Source: Dehalococcoidia bacterium (GTDB lineage: Bacteria; Chloroflexota; Dehalococcoidia; UBA3495). From it: 7,892 bases of DNA. The notes under the pieces are model-generated. The model ran no database searches. It had not been told where the DNA came from and saw only the letters and a list, made by a program, of their open reading frames with translations. Below, piece after piece: positions 1-6,124 of this stretch; position 1 is the first letter of the stretch, and each line of letters begins with the position of its first letter. Made by a program: the position numbers and the translations under genes. The DNA is taken from NCBI GenBank assembly GCA_028822675.1, contig JAPKDE010000114.1, positions 1 to 7,892 of the forward strand, read 5' to 3'.

Positions 1-336
1 GGGCCAAGTTGCTTGGTGCGGCTGGGTAAAGCTGAACCGGAACCCCAGCATGCCAACTTGGCTCATCCAGTCTTCAACCAACGAGCGGCTCGCGTCCTGT
101 TCAAGGGGAATCTTGCCCAGAATCGAGAGTCGATTTGGGTGGAGTTTGGCAGCCTCCAAAGCTAGGCCATCGGAACCCGGGTCCCAACTGGGCGGATGGA
201 TAATGGCTGCGTTGATTCCGCCCTCGTCCATCTCCTTGAGTAGGTCGTCGGTCAGGAAATCCGGTATTTGACGGTGGCCGGGATTGGCGGGAATATGGCC
301 CGCCCAAAGATGTACCTGGGCGTCTACAATCAACAT
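1..336 (-). CDS. Amidohydrolase-2 family metal-dependent hydrolase, N-terminal part (gene runs off the left edge)
   Basis: The frame stays open from an ATG at 336 to the window edge, giving the first 112 residues. The start is fixed by an AGGAG/GAGGA Shine-Dalgarno at 346-351, 9 nt upstream. The protein opens with MLIVDAQVHLWAG, the first beta strand and metal-binding motif of TIM-barrel amidohydrolases (PF04909 type). Further signs are a strand followed by HPPSWDPG at about 47-54, and LGKIPLEQ at about 73-80, which resemble the second and third barrel strands. Family members hydrolyse lactones or amides or decarboxylate ring compounds, usually with one zinc or another divalent metal in the cytoplasm; the substrate here cannot be named. 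The usual first histidine of the HxH motif is Gln7, with only His9 kept, which is seen in a large uncharacterised subgroup as I recall it. The later metal ligands lie outside the window. It follows a terminator, so it is probably transcribed on its own. Confidence 0.88.
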   Translation of the reverse strand, partial: MLIVDAQVHLWAGHIPANPGHRQIPDFLTDDLLKEMDEGGINAAIIHPPSWDPGSDGLALEAAKLHPNRLSILGKIPLEQDASRSLVEDWMSQVGMLGFRFSFTQPHQATWP

Positions 337-436
337 TTTGCAGGACTCCTCACAATTCTAATTCGGCTGTTTGCTGAGTTCAGCTAATCTACCATATGCA
401 ATCAAGCCGTAGTAGGCATCAGTACAAAGCGTGATT

Positions 437-473
437 AAAAAAACCGCCAACAACCTGTTTCAGGCTCTTGGCG
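437..473 (-). terminator. Intrinsic terminator of the exported-protein gene
   Basis: Read on the minus strand, positions 473-445 form a 13-bp stem, CGCCAAGAGCCTG against CAGGTTGTTGGCG, with one G-G mismatch, one G-T wobble and an AAA loop. It is followed by G and seven T (443-437). It lies 32 nt beyond the TAA at 505. That is the stop of the restored reading frame of the upstream gene, so the terminator's position supports 505, not 609, as the true gene end. Confidence 0.87.
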
Positions 474-504
474 ATTGGTTTGCGGATTTTATGTGCCGAA
501 CAGT

Positions 505-671
505 TTATTCGACGTTGGCAGGGAACGGTATCGAACCCAAATGAGGCCCAACCCAGTTGAATTCATTGGCCAAGTGCATTGCGCTGGCCGGAACAAACAA
601 ATCACTGGTCAACTGCCACTCGGATCCATCCCAGGTGATCTCCGAACCTGGCACTGTGAGCGCACCGGCCA
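505..671 (-). pseudogene. Detached C-terminal end of the exported protein, out of frame after a 1-base slip
   Basis: In the frame one step off the main open frame, the minus strand reads ATG GCC GGT GCG at 672 and continues for 55 residues to TAA at 505. The segment (MAGALTVPGSEITWDGSEWQ ... ending PFPANVE) is protein-like: it alternates strand-like and helical parts, has no cysteine, and matches the composition of the upstream protein. The main frame after the slip instead gives a short basic tail with WPVRSQCQVRRSPG, which looks like noise. Adding one C to the CCCC at 681-678 (minus strand) joins the frames as PFP-HPMAGAL. So this is the real C-terminus of the gene that starts at 1949 or 2021. 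I cannot tell whether the slip is a sequencing or assembly error or a true mutation. Confidence 0.7.
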
Positions 672-1949
672 TGGGATGGGGAAGGGTATTGCCGGGTGGT
701 AGTAATTAACGTTGGGCAGGTTCTGCTCCCAAGGACTGGACATGGCGCCGCTCTTGCTGGGAGGGGCCGACAGTTGCAGCCCAGCCAGGCTGATGGTGCT
801 TTCGTAAAACCCGAGGAACACACGGTAGATGTCACTCCTGGCGTCACCCGTGGCTTGTTGGGATAAGAAGTTCAATCCACCAATGATCCAGGCCACATCA
901 TCGGTCGTGTAAACCAGTTTGCTGTCGAACACGCCGGTGGTGCTGTCGAAGTCTGATGCCACGCTCTCAAACAGCGTGTTGGCAGCCGACAGGTAGTCTT
1001 GGTTGTCGACAGCAACAGAAGCAGAGGTCAGTCCGACAATGGCGGCGGATATTTCAACCACGCCAGCATCCCCGGTTGTGTTTTGGAGTGCATCTGCAAT
1101 GGCTGTAAGTTTGGTCACAGCAGTTTCTGCCAATTCATCGCCTTCGTTCACCCAGGAAAAATAAGCCAAAGCCCGAATTGCGGCAGCGGATTCTTGTGTG
1201 GTTTCAGGAACCCGGGCGTCCAAAGCCTCCAAAAGGCCGTTGGCCGCGCCAGCAAACATGGGGTTGGATTCGGTGTTGGCGTAGCGGCCCTCAGCGGTCA
1301 AATCGGCAATGTCGGCCATTGTATGGAGCATGACCCAGTTGCTGACGTAATCAAGTTCGCCGTCGGAATCATGGTACAAACCGTCTTCGCCCATGAGCTC
1401 TTTCATGGCGTACTGGCCTTGCATCTGGGCCAACATGGACACCGCCAGACTCATGAACCGTTGTTGTGCGCCAAACCCGCTGTCGGGCGCGCCAAAGTGA
1501 ACGCTGCTGAAGTTACTAGCCCATTGGCTCTCTTTCAGCATCGTCTCGGCCTGACCGCGAACGGAAATCGTAGTGTCGAAACTGTCTGGGTTCAAGCGGA
1601 ACGCTTCAAAGTTCATTGGGTCGAAATCACGCGGGTCGTTGACCAGGGCGGGACTGCCCATTCCAGAGGCCATGACAAAGGGGTCGAATTGGTCTCTAGA
1701 CAGCCAATAAGATTGCCAAACCAAGGCATCCACATTGAAGTCTGGGTCTCCACCTTGAATCTCACTGCTGATCAGTGTTCGCGGTGGTTCTGTGGGTTCA
1801 GAAACTACCGGGGCTGAAGTTGGCGCAGGTATCGCCGTTGGAGGGATAGGTGTAGCGGTGGCGTCAGCGCCGTAGGCCACTGCGAATAATCCAATGGCCA
1901 TAAATATGGCCGCGATTATCTTCCGAGAACGAAGGGGAACGAGGGTCAT
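609..1949 (-). CDS. Exported, cysteine-free protein of unknown function; frameshifted near its 3' end
   Basis: I do not recognise the family. From the ATG at 1949 the protein starts MTLVPLRSRK, followed by a hydrophobic stretch (residues 11-26) and an ADA motif at 28-30, a good Sec signal peptide with signal peptidase I site. There is no lipobox cysteine. A Pro/Thr/Ala-rich linker follows (about 31-60), then an acidic, mainly helical domain with aromatic-rich pieces such as DALVWQSYWLSRDQFDP and DYVSNWVMLHTMADIADLT. Its helix pairs could form an alpha/alpha toroid, which is a guess. As it stands the frame ends at TGA 609; with one base restored at 678-681 it would end at 505 and be 481 residues. 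The restored protein has no cysteine. Start choice: AGGAG at 1956-1960 sits 6 nt before the ATG at 1949 (three ATGs in a row from 1955). A GTG at 2021 with GGGGAG 8 nt upstream is possible but would give a 34-residue charged n-region before the hydrophobic core. Confidence 0.78.
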   Translation of the reverse strand: MTLVPLRSRKIIAAIFMAIGLFAVAYGADATATPIPPTAIPAPTSAPVVSEPTEPPRTLISSEIQGGDPDFNVDALVWQSYWLSRDQFDPFVMASGMGSPALVNDPRDFDPMNFEAFRLNPDSFDTTISVRGQAETMLKESQWASNFSSVHFGAPDSGFGAQQRFMSLAVSMLAQMQGQYAMKELMGEDGLYHDSDGELDYVSNWVMLHTMADIADLTAEGRYANTESNPMFAGAANGLLEALDARVPETTQESAAAIRALAYFSWVNEGDELAETAVTKLTAIADALQNTTGDAGVVEISAAIVGLTSASVAVDNQDYLSAANTLFESVASDFDSTTGVFDSKLVYTTDDVAWIIGGLNFLSQQATGDARSDIYRVFLGFYESTISLAGLQLSAPPSKSGAMSSPWEQNLPNVNYYHPAIPFPIPWPVRSQCQVRRSPGMDPSGS

Positions 1950-1955
1950 CATCAT

Positions 1956-1960
1956 CTCCT
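1956..1960 (-). promoter_or_regulatory. Shine-Dalgarno deciding the start of the exported-protein gene
   Basis: AGGAG on the minus strand directly abuts a run of three ATG codons (1955, 1952, 1949). Spacing favours the third ATG (6 nt), which also leaves a normal short n-region for the signal peptide. The competing GTG start at 2021 has its own GGGGAG at 2030-2035. Confidence 0.6.
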
Positions 1961-2031
1961 GGCGTATTTGGTCTTGGACTCTTTTACGTGCGTCCAAAAA
2001 ATATGATGTGACAACATTCACAAAGAGTTCT

Positions 2032-2043
2032 CCCCAATAGGGG
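2032..2043. repeat. Short inverted repeat CCCC-AATA-GGGG upstream of the exported-protein gene
   Basis: A 4-bp all-GC inverted repeat with a 4-nt spacer. On the minus strand its GGGG arm is part of the GGGGAG that could serve the GTG start at 2021. Folding would hide that site and leave the AGGAG at 1956-1960 free. Too short to be sure it matters. Confidence 0.3.
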
Positions 2044-2163
2044 CAATTCAGAAATTGGAAAAAACTTCGGCAACATCAGCCAGGTTAGCAGGGCTCGAGG
2101 CGATACACGGGGGCTAATTAATTAGAAAAAGGCTGAAGAATGGTGATTAGGAGGACTGCGAGG

Positions 2164-3027
2164 CTACTTGGACTCAACTGCCTGGTGCAGTCGAGTTAGC
2201 AGCGCTCCGTTTTCCTCGGCGGAGAAGTTGTCCACTGTGGGCACGGCATCTCCGGTGGTGCCATCGACGACCCCTGATTCGATCATGCCGTGCAGCATGG
2301 CCGTCTCTGACTCAACCGACGGCAGGAGGTTCTGGCCCGCGATGCGTGACAACGCCGCCACAAGGCCGTAGCCGCCCCAATTGGATACACTGGCAATCAC
2401 TAAGCGGTCAACCTGGTTCACCGCCGGATAATCCGGCAGGGAGTCAACCTGGGGTATTACCTCGGCCAGGTTGCCCATGCCAATTTCGTTGCCGCCGTCT
2501 CCAATGCCTACGGAAGGAACATCAGAGTCAAAGAGGTAATCCAACCGGGCGGTGTGAGGCGAGATGTCGACGTAGCGCATGTTCAGGTAAGTGTCTTCTC
2601 TGGTCCGACCGCAACGTTCAATGGAAATCAGCAGCGATGGCTTAACCTGCTCCAAGACGGCCTTGGCGTGTTTCTTGCTGGGCACAACGGTATCAATCGG
2701 GAAATCTATGACATCGGACCCGTTCCCGAATTTGCGCAGCACCGGTGTGGTGTACTCGTCGCTGACGTAGGTGACCTTGCGACCCAACGCTTTGAGCGCC
2801 TCGCCAATGGCAATGGCCCCGGACGGCCCGTCGGTCTCTGGCTTCCCAGCCATCACAACGTAGAAACCGGTGACGATGATGACGTCGCCAGGGTTGTCCA
2901 TGATGAACTGGGCTGCCTGCGAACAATAGTCGTCGGGAAGATAAGGACGCAGAGCAAGCATGCCCCGCTTGTCCTGCGACAGGATAATATCTTCGATTGT
3001 CTCTTCCAAAGCGCCTGTTTCTACCAA
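2164..3027 (-). CDS. DUF4392 protein, D-glutamate cyclase C-terminal-domain family
   Basis: A 287-residue protein of the DUF4392 family (PF14336), equal to the C-terminal half of animal DGLUCY, the mitochondrial enzyme that converts D-glutamate to 5-oxo-D-proline. Visible hallmarks are VTGFYVVMAG (52-61) with ETDGPSGA (64-71), SIERCGRTRE (135-144), the glycine-rich GIGDGGNEIGMGN (174-186), and SNWGGYGLVAALS (215-227). The glycine-rich block probably forms part of the active site; no residue role is proven from sequence. No signal peptide or membrane segment, so cytoplasmic. The start is TTG at 3027, with GAGGA at 3035-3039 7 nt upstream; an in-frame TAG at 3031-3033 rules out anything longer. 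It lies 36 bp after the DUF1445 gene on the same strand, and the gene order repeats the domain order of DGLUCY. The length is full for the family. The family call is firm; activity as a split enzyme is inference. Confidence 0.92.
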   Translation of the reverse strand: MVETGALEETIEDIILSQDKRGMLALRPYLPDDYCSQAAQFIMDNPGDVIIVTGFYVVMAGKPETDGPSGAIAIGEALKALGRKVTYVSDEYTTPVLRKFGNGSDVIDFPIDTVVPSKKHAKAVLEQVKPSLLISIERCGRTREDTYLNMRYVDISPHTARLDYLFDSDVPSVGIGDGGNEIGMGNLAEVIPQVDSLPDYPAVNQVDRLVIASVSNWGGYGLVAALSRIAGQNLLPSVESETAMLHGMIESGVVDGTTGDAVPTVDNFSAEENGALLTRLHQAVESK

Positions 3028-3063
3028 TTCCTAATCCTCAAGACCGGTTGCTTAATTAATTGC

Positions 3064-3858
3064 TTATAGAACTGCGTAGTCAGCGTCCCGTTGGTTGGTG
3101 ATAAACATCTTGCCGGGGGCGTGGGTGATCATGAGCGGCGGTTTGCAGTTCAAGGCCACCGCTTGTGGCGTTACTCCACAAGCCCAGAACACCGGTTCTT
3201 CGTCGTCTTTGATTTCTACTGCGTCGCCAAAGTCGGGCTTGGAAATATCCATGATGCCAATGTCGTGGGGAGTGCCAATGTGGATGGGCGCTCCGTGGGT
3301 GGCTGGGAACCGGGAGGTCACCTGTACTGCCCGGACAACTTGGCTTCGCTTTATCGGCCGCATGCTGACCACCATTGGGCCAGAGAAGATGCCGGCTGGC
3401 GTGGTGGGTATGTTGGTGATGTACATTGCCACGTTGTTGCCGGTCTGTTGGTGGCGCAGCGGAATCCCAGCGTCGACCATTGCCGCCTCAAAAGAGAAGC
3501 TGCAGCCGAGCAAAAACGAGACTAGATCGTCACGCCAGTAATCTTCGATGGTGTCTACCTCGGCCGTCAACACTCCATTCTCGTAGATGCGGTAGCCAGT
3601 GGCGTCGGTCCTGATGTCAGCTCCGGCAGAGGTGATTACCGGCTCAATCTGCCCAGGTTCAATCACTTCCAGCAACGGGCAGGGCTTTGGGTTGCGTTGG
3701 CAGAACAGTAGGAAATCAAAGGCCAAGTCTTTGGGTAGAATCGCCAGGTTGGCTTGAACGTGGCCAGGAGCGACTCCAGAGGTGATGCCGCGCCAAGCGT
3801 TGGAACGAATCTGCTGGCGTACTTCCTGGACTGTGCCGACGATGGTCTGAGTGGCCAT
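3064..3858 (-). CDS. DUF1445 / D-glutamate cyclase-like (YcsI, 'putative hydro-lyase') family protein
   Basis: A full-length 264-residue member of PF07286, the YcsI/UPF0317 family often labelled 'putative hydro-lyase' and equal to the N-terminal half of animal D-glutamate cyclase (DGLUCY). The diagnostic blocks are in order: LGCSFSFE (117-124), RHQQTGNNVAMY (135-146), SRFPATHGAPIHIGTP (182-197), PVFWACGVTPQ (222-232) and THAPGKMFITN (245-255). Cys119, Cys227 and the histidines in these blocks are typical conserved polar positions. It is cytoplasmic, with no leader. The ATG at 3858 has GAGGA at 3868-3872, 9 nt upstream. It is the first gene of a two-gene operon with DUF4392 and has a strong promoter at 3933-3961 and a dyad in its leader. 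Family members may act on D-glutamate or related 2-amino/oxo acids; the cyclase role is carried over from DGLUCY and is not shown for stand-alone bacterial copies by anything visible here. Confidence 0.93.
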   Translation of the reverse strand: MATQTIVGTVQEVRQQIRSNAWRGITSGVAPGHVQANLAILPKDLAFDFLLFCQRNPKPCPLLEVIEPGQIEPVITSAGADIRTDATGYRIYENGVLTAEVDTIEDYWRDDLVSFLLGCSFSFEAAMVDAGIPLRHQQTGNNVAMYITNIPTTPAGIFSGPMVVSMRPIKRSQVVRAVQVTSRFPATHGAPIHIGTPHDIGIMDISKPDFGDAVEIKDDEEPVFWACGVTPQAVALNCKPPLMITHAPGKMFITNQRDADYAVL

Positions 3859-3874
3859 AGCTTCACTTCCTCTT

Positions 3875-3890
3875 GATTCGATCTCGAATC
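3875..3890. promoter_or_regulatory. Perfect dyad in the DUF1445 leader, possible operator
   Basis: GATTCGA-TC-TCGAATC is a perfect 7-bp inverted repeat with a 2-nt spacer. It lies about 36-50 nt downstream of the predicted transcription start and only 2 nt upstream of the Shine-Dalgarno (3868-3872). The 2-nt spacer is too tight for a full RNA hairpin, so a dimeric DNA-binding protein is the likelier reader. The regulator is unknown. Confidence 0.5.
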
Positions 3891-3932
3891 ACCAAACAAC
3901 CGTAAATAAGATGCCTGAACTGTATTACCGCC

Positions 3933-3961
3933 ATGATAGTTCCGCCCTAGTTTTGCGTCAA
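3933..3961 (-). promoter_or_regulatory. Sigma70-type promoter of the DUF1445-DUF4392 operon
   Basis: Read on the minus strand, -35 TTGACG (3961-3956) and -10 TATCAT (3938-3933) are separated by exactly 17 nt; each hexamer is one base off consensus. Transcription would start near 3926, giving a leader of about 68 nt that contains the dyad at 3875-3890. Confidence 0.6.
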
Positions 3962-4031
3962 TCATCGTGGATGGTCTTTGTGTCAGATTGATATAACTAG
4001 ACCAAAATGTGCCTGCGTGAGTGAATCTGTT

Positions 4032-4040
4032 TGTTATACT
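4032..4040 (+). promoter_or_regulatory. Extended -10 promoter candidate of the response-regulator gene
   Basis: TGTTATACT is an extended -10 element (TGn followed by TATACT, one base off TATAAT). No good -35 is seen at 16-18 nt. The predicted start near 4047 lies about 37 nt before the TTG start codon at 4084. It is back-to-back with the operon promoter on the other strand. Confidence 0.4.
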
Positions 4041-4083
4041 TTTGCTGGCAATCTAAAAGCACCGGGGAGTATCGGGCCACAGC

Positions 4084-4740
4084 TTGTATCACCTATTTAT
4101 ATTGACCAACCAGGGAGGCGTACCCATCGGACTGGCGGACACCATCGACCGCGCTGGTATGTCGTGTCGGATTGGCGTGGAACTGGAACAGATAGACGAT
4201 AACGGCAGTACCCCTACAGATGCCGTGCTGTTGGATTTATCTTCCCTGGAACAATTGGACGTTCGACATCTTGTTGAAGAGTGCCACAAACGTAAACTCC
4301 CGGTTTTAGTATCCGTGCCCAGAGAAGCTTTTGGGGATTATGACGTGTCTTTGAACTCCGACGAAGTTGTGATCAGCCCGGTATCCGAAGCCGAGCTAAC
4401 CACGCGGGTAAAACTGGCCATGTACCGTGTTAGCGGCCCTGCTGGGCCAAAGTTACTCCGTGTTGGAGATCTTTCGATTGACCTGGAACGGTACGAAGTT
4501 AACGTGGCTGGGCGTCGAGTGGCTTTGACATATAAAGAGTTCCAACTGCTGGTGCTGCTGGCCTCTAACCCCGGTCGGGTCTACACCAGAGAGGCGTTGC
4601 TTAGTCAGATATGGGGCTACGACTACCTGGGCGGCACTCGGACGGTGGACGTTCATATTCGGCGGCTCCGCTCCAAGGTGGAGGACACCGATCGGGTTTT
4701 CGTGGAGACCATCTGGAACGTGGGCTACCGGTTCAAATAA
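4084..4740 (+). CDS. OmpR/PhoB-type response regulator with a degenerate receiver domain
   Basis: A 218-residue transcription factor. Residues 1-115 have the length and strand pattern of a receiver domain: LFILT (4-8) for strand 1, DAVLLDL (46-52) for strand 3 with Asp51 at the phospho-acceptor position, PVLVSVP (73-79) with Ser77 at the Thr/Ser switch, and VVISPV (95-100) for strand 5. The acidic pair after strand 1 is missing (TNQG instead), and the invariant Lys of K-P is Ser98, so Mg-dependent phosphorylation is doubtful. Residues 124-218 are a complete winged-helix DNA-binding domain: LTYKEFQLLVLL (148-159), REALLSQIWG (169-178), recognition helix TRTVDVHIRRLRSKVE (185-200) and the wing ending NVGYRFK. 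The start is TTG at 4084, the first start after an in-frame TAA at 4054-4056; the nearest Shine-Dalgarno, GGGGAG at 4064-4069, is rather far (14 nt). No histidine kinase is adjacent. Divergent from the DUF1445 operon, so local control is plausible. Confidence 0.9.
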   Translation: MYHLFILTNQGGVPIGLADTIDRAGMSCRIGVELEQIDDNGSTPTDAVLLDLSSLEQLDVRHLVEECHKRKLPVLVSVPREAFGDYDVSLNSDEVVISPVSEAELTTRVKLAMYRVSGPAGPKLLRVGDLSIDLERYEVNVAGRRVALTYKEFQLLVLLASNPGRVYTREALLSQIWGYDYLGGTRTVDVHIRRLRSKVEDTDRVFVETIWNVGYRFK

Positions 4741-4894
4741 CCAACCTAGGCTATCTATTCAGCCCAGACAACCTATCCAATCTACCCAACCGAGATGGCC
4801 CGTTGGTTTATCACTTAGTAAAACCAGCTTGAAAACCCCATTAATCAACACCTCTGGTTCCTTCCCAGACGCCTGCCTGACGGATTGGAGTAAT

Positions 4895-4923
4895 TTGCCA
4901 AAGTATTCTGGGTCGGCTAGCAT
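4895..4923 (+). promoter_or_regulatory. Weak promoter candidate upstream of serC
   Basis: TTGCCA (4895-4900, five of six consensus bases), a 17-nt spacer, and TAGCAT (4918-4923, four of six). The start would be near 4930, about 67 nt before the serC ATG. A second option is TTGTTG (4927-4932) with TACAAT (4948-4953), but its spacer is only 15 nt. The rest of the 256-nt gap 4741-4996 shows no gene and no convincing terminator. Confidence 0.28.
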
Positions 4924-4996
4924 AAATTGTTGCTTGGCGACAGAATCTACAATTCAAGGCGCTGGATAAAACATCACCGGCGCGAAAGAGTTTTCA

Positions 4997-6076
4997 ATGA
5001 CTATCTATAACTTTGCTGCAGGCCCCGCCATTCTGCCTGCACCGGTGCTTCTGGAAGCGCAGAAAGACTTGGTCTCGTTCCCTGGTTCGGGAATGTCTCT
5101 GTTGGAGATGAGCCACCGATCAAAGCCGGTCCAGGGGATTATTGAGAGCGCAGAGGAGAACATCCGCGCACTGGCCGGAATACCAGACAACTACCATATT
5201 ATGTTTCTCCAAGGCGGAGCTTCACTGCAATTCTCCATGGTTCCCATGAACCTGTTAACCCCCGGCGGCCATGCCGACCATCTGGTTACCGGCAGTTTTG
5301 CTAACTTGGCCCTACAAGATGCGCAAAAAGTCGGCGACGTTCGAGTGGCCGGTTCAACTGCAGACCGGAACCATGACCGAGTGCCCACTGCGGACGAGAT
5401 GACCCTAGATCCGGATGCCGACTACGTTCACTTCACCGGTAACAACACCATCTACGGCACGGAATGGCCAACAGAACCTGAAGTTGGCAATGTGCCTTTG
5501 GTGGCGGACCTTTCTTCCAACATCTTCAGCAAACCAATTGATGTATCAAAATACGGTCTGATCTACGCTGGCGCACAGAAAAATCTGGGCGCGGCTGGCG
5601 TCACCCTAGTGTTGCTTCGCGATGACCTGTTGTCTCGCAGCCCGGAGACCCTCCCGGCAATGCTGAATTACAACACCCACTCCAAAGGACACTCCGCCTA
5701 TAACACTCCCCCAGTGTTCTCCATCTACATCCTTGGTCTGGTGGTTAAATGGCTGGCGGATCAGGGCGGTCTGGAAAAGATGGCAGCCCAGAACGAAGAC
5801 AAGGCCCAAATACTCTACGACCAACTGGATGCGACGGAGTTCTATAGAGGGCATGCTCTACAGGGGAACCGCTCTCGCATGAATATCACTTTCAACCTGC
5901 CCAACCCGGAACTAGAGGCACAGTTCGCAACTGAAGCCACGGCTGAAGGACTGGTTGAGCTGAAAGGCCACCGCTCCGTTGGTGGCATCAGAGCTTCGAT
6001 CTATAACGCCTTCCCGAAAGAGGGTGTGGAAACGTTGGTGTCGTTCATGAAGGAATTTGAGCGGACCAACGGCTAG
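4997..6076 (+). CDS. serC: Phosphoserine aminotransferase (SerC)
   Basis: A 359-residue class V PLP aminotransferase, close to the 362 residues of E. coli SerC. It converts 3-phosphohydroxypyruvate plus glutamate to phosphoserine and 2-oxoglutarate in serine synthesis; the family also serves pyridoxal phosphate synthesis in some bacteria. Seen in order: NFAAGPAILP (5-14) at the N-terminus, MSHRSK (38-43), LQGGASLQF (71-79) for phosphate and cofactor binding, TGNNTIYGTEW (147-157), ADLSSNIFS (170-178) whose Asp171 contacts the PLP ring nitrogen, AGAQKNLGAAG (191-201) with Lys195 as the Schiff-base lysine, and GHRSVGGIRASIYNA (324-338) with the substrate-binding arginines. All key residues are present. 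The ATG at 4997 has a weak AAAGAG 6 nt upstream. No serA or serB is in the window. A malate synthase gene follows after 48 bp on the same strand, so the two may be co-transcribed. Confidence 0.97.
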   Translation: MTIYNFAAGPAILPAPVLLEAQKDLVSFPGSGMSLLEMSHRSKPVQGIIESAEENIRALAGIPDNYHIMFLQGGASLQFSMVPMNLLTPGGHADHLVTGSFANLALQDAQKVGDVRVAGSTADRNHDRVPTADEMTLDPDADYVHFTGNNTIYGTEWPTEPEVGNVPLVADLSSNIFSKPIDVSKYGLIYAGAQKNLGAAGVTLVLLRDDLLSRSPETLPAMLNYNTHSKGHSAYNTPPVFSIYILGLVVKWLADQGGLEKMAAQNEDKAQILYDQLDATEFYRGHALQGNRSRMNITFNLPNPELEAQFATEATAEGLVELKGHRSVGGIRASIYNAFPKEGVETLVSFMKEFERTNG

Positions 6077-6124
6077 AACCGTCAATTAGAACGAACAGTC
6101 TGAACAAATAAATCGGAGCCAAGT

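Noticed and set aside
999..1817. Long open frame of 272 codons on the plus strand
   Set aside because: It lies wholly opposite the exported-protein gene. Its translation is rich in Cys, His and Gly without domains, and it has no ribosome site. Shadow of the minus-strand codon pattern.
1974..1997. TTGGAC-N12-GTCCAA inverted repeat between the two possible starts of the exported-protein gene
   Set aside because: Only six base pairs with a 12-nt loop. It may be leader or coding sequence depending on the start, and nothing else supports a function.
2114..2125. Palindrome CTAATTAATTAG, with a similar TTAATTAA at 3052-3059, flanking the DUF4392 gene
   Set aside because: AT-only palindromes of this length are expected by chance in AT-rich gaps. 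The two copies are not extended by shared flanks, so I do not call an attachment site or repeat.
2554..3069. Plus-strand open frame of 171 codons across the DUF4392 gene
   Set aside because: Antisense to a clearly conserved family with all its motifs; the translation shows no recognisable fold.
3978..4202. Plus-strand open frame in the divergent region that overlaps the regulator start
   Set aside because: It ends inside the regulator gene in another frame, starts upstream of the predicted promoter and has a cysteine- and proline-rich random-looking translation.
4822..4859. AACCAG...CTGGTT inverted repeat after the regulator gene as a terminator
   Set aside because: Six base pairs around a 26-nt loop with no T-tract; too weak.
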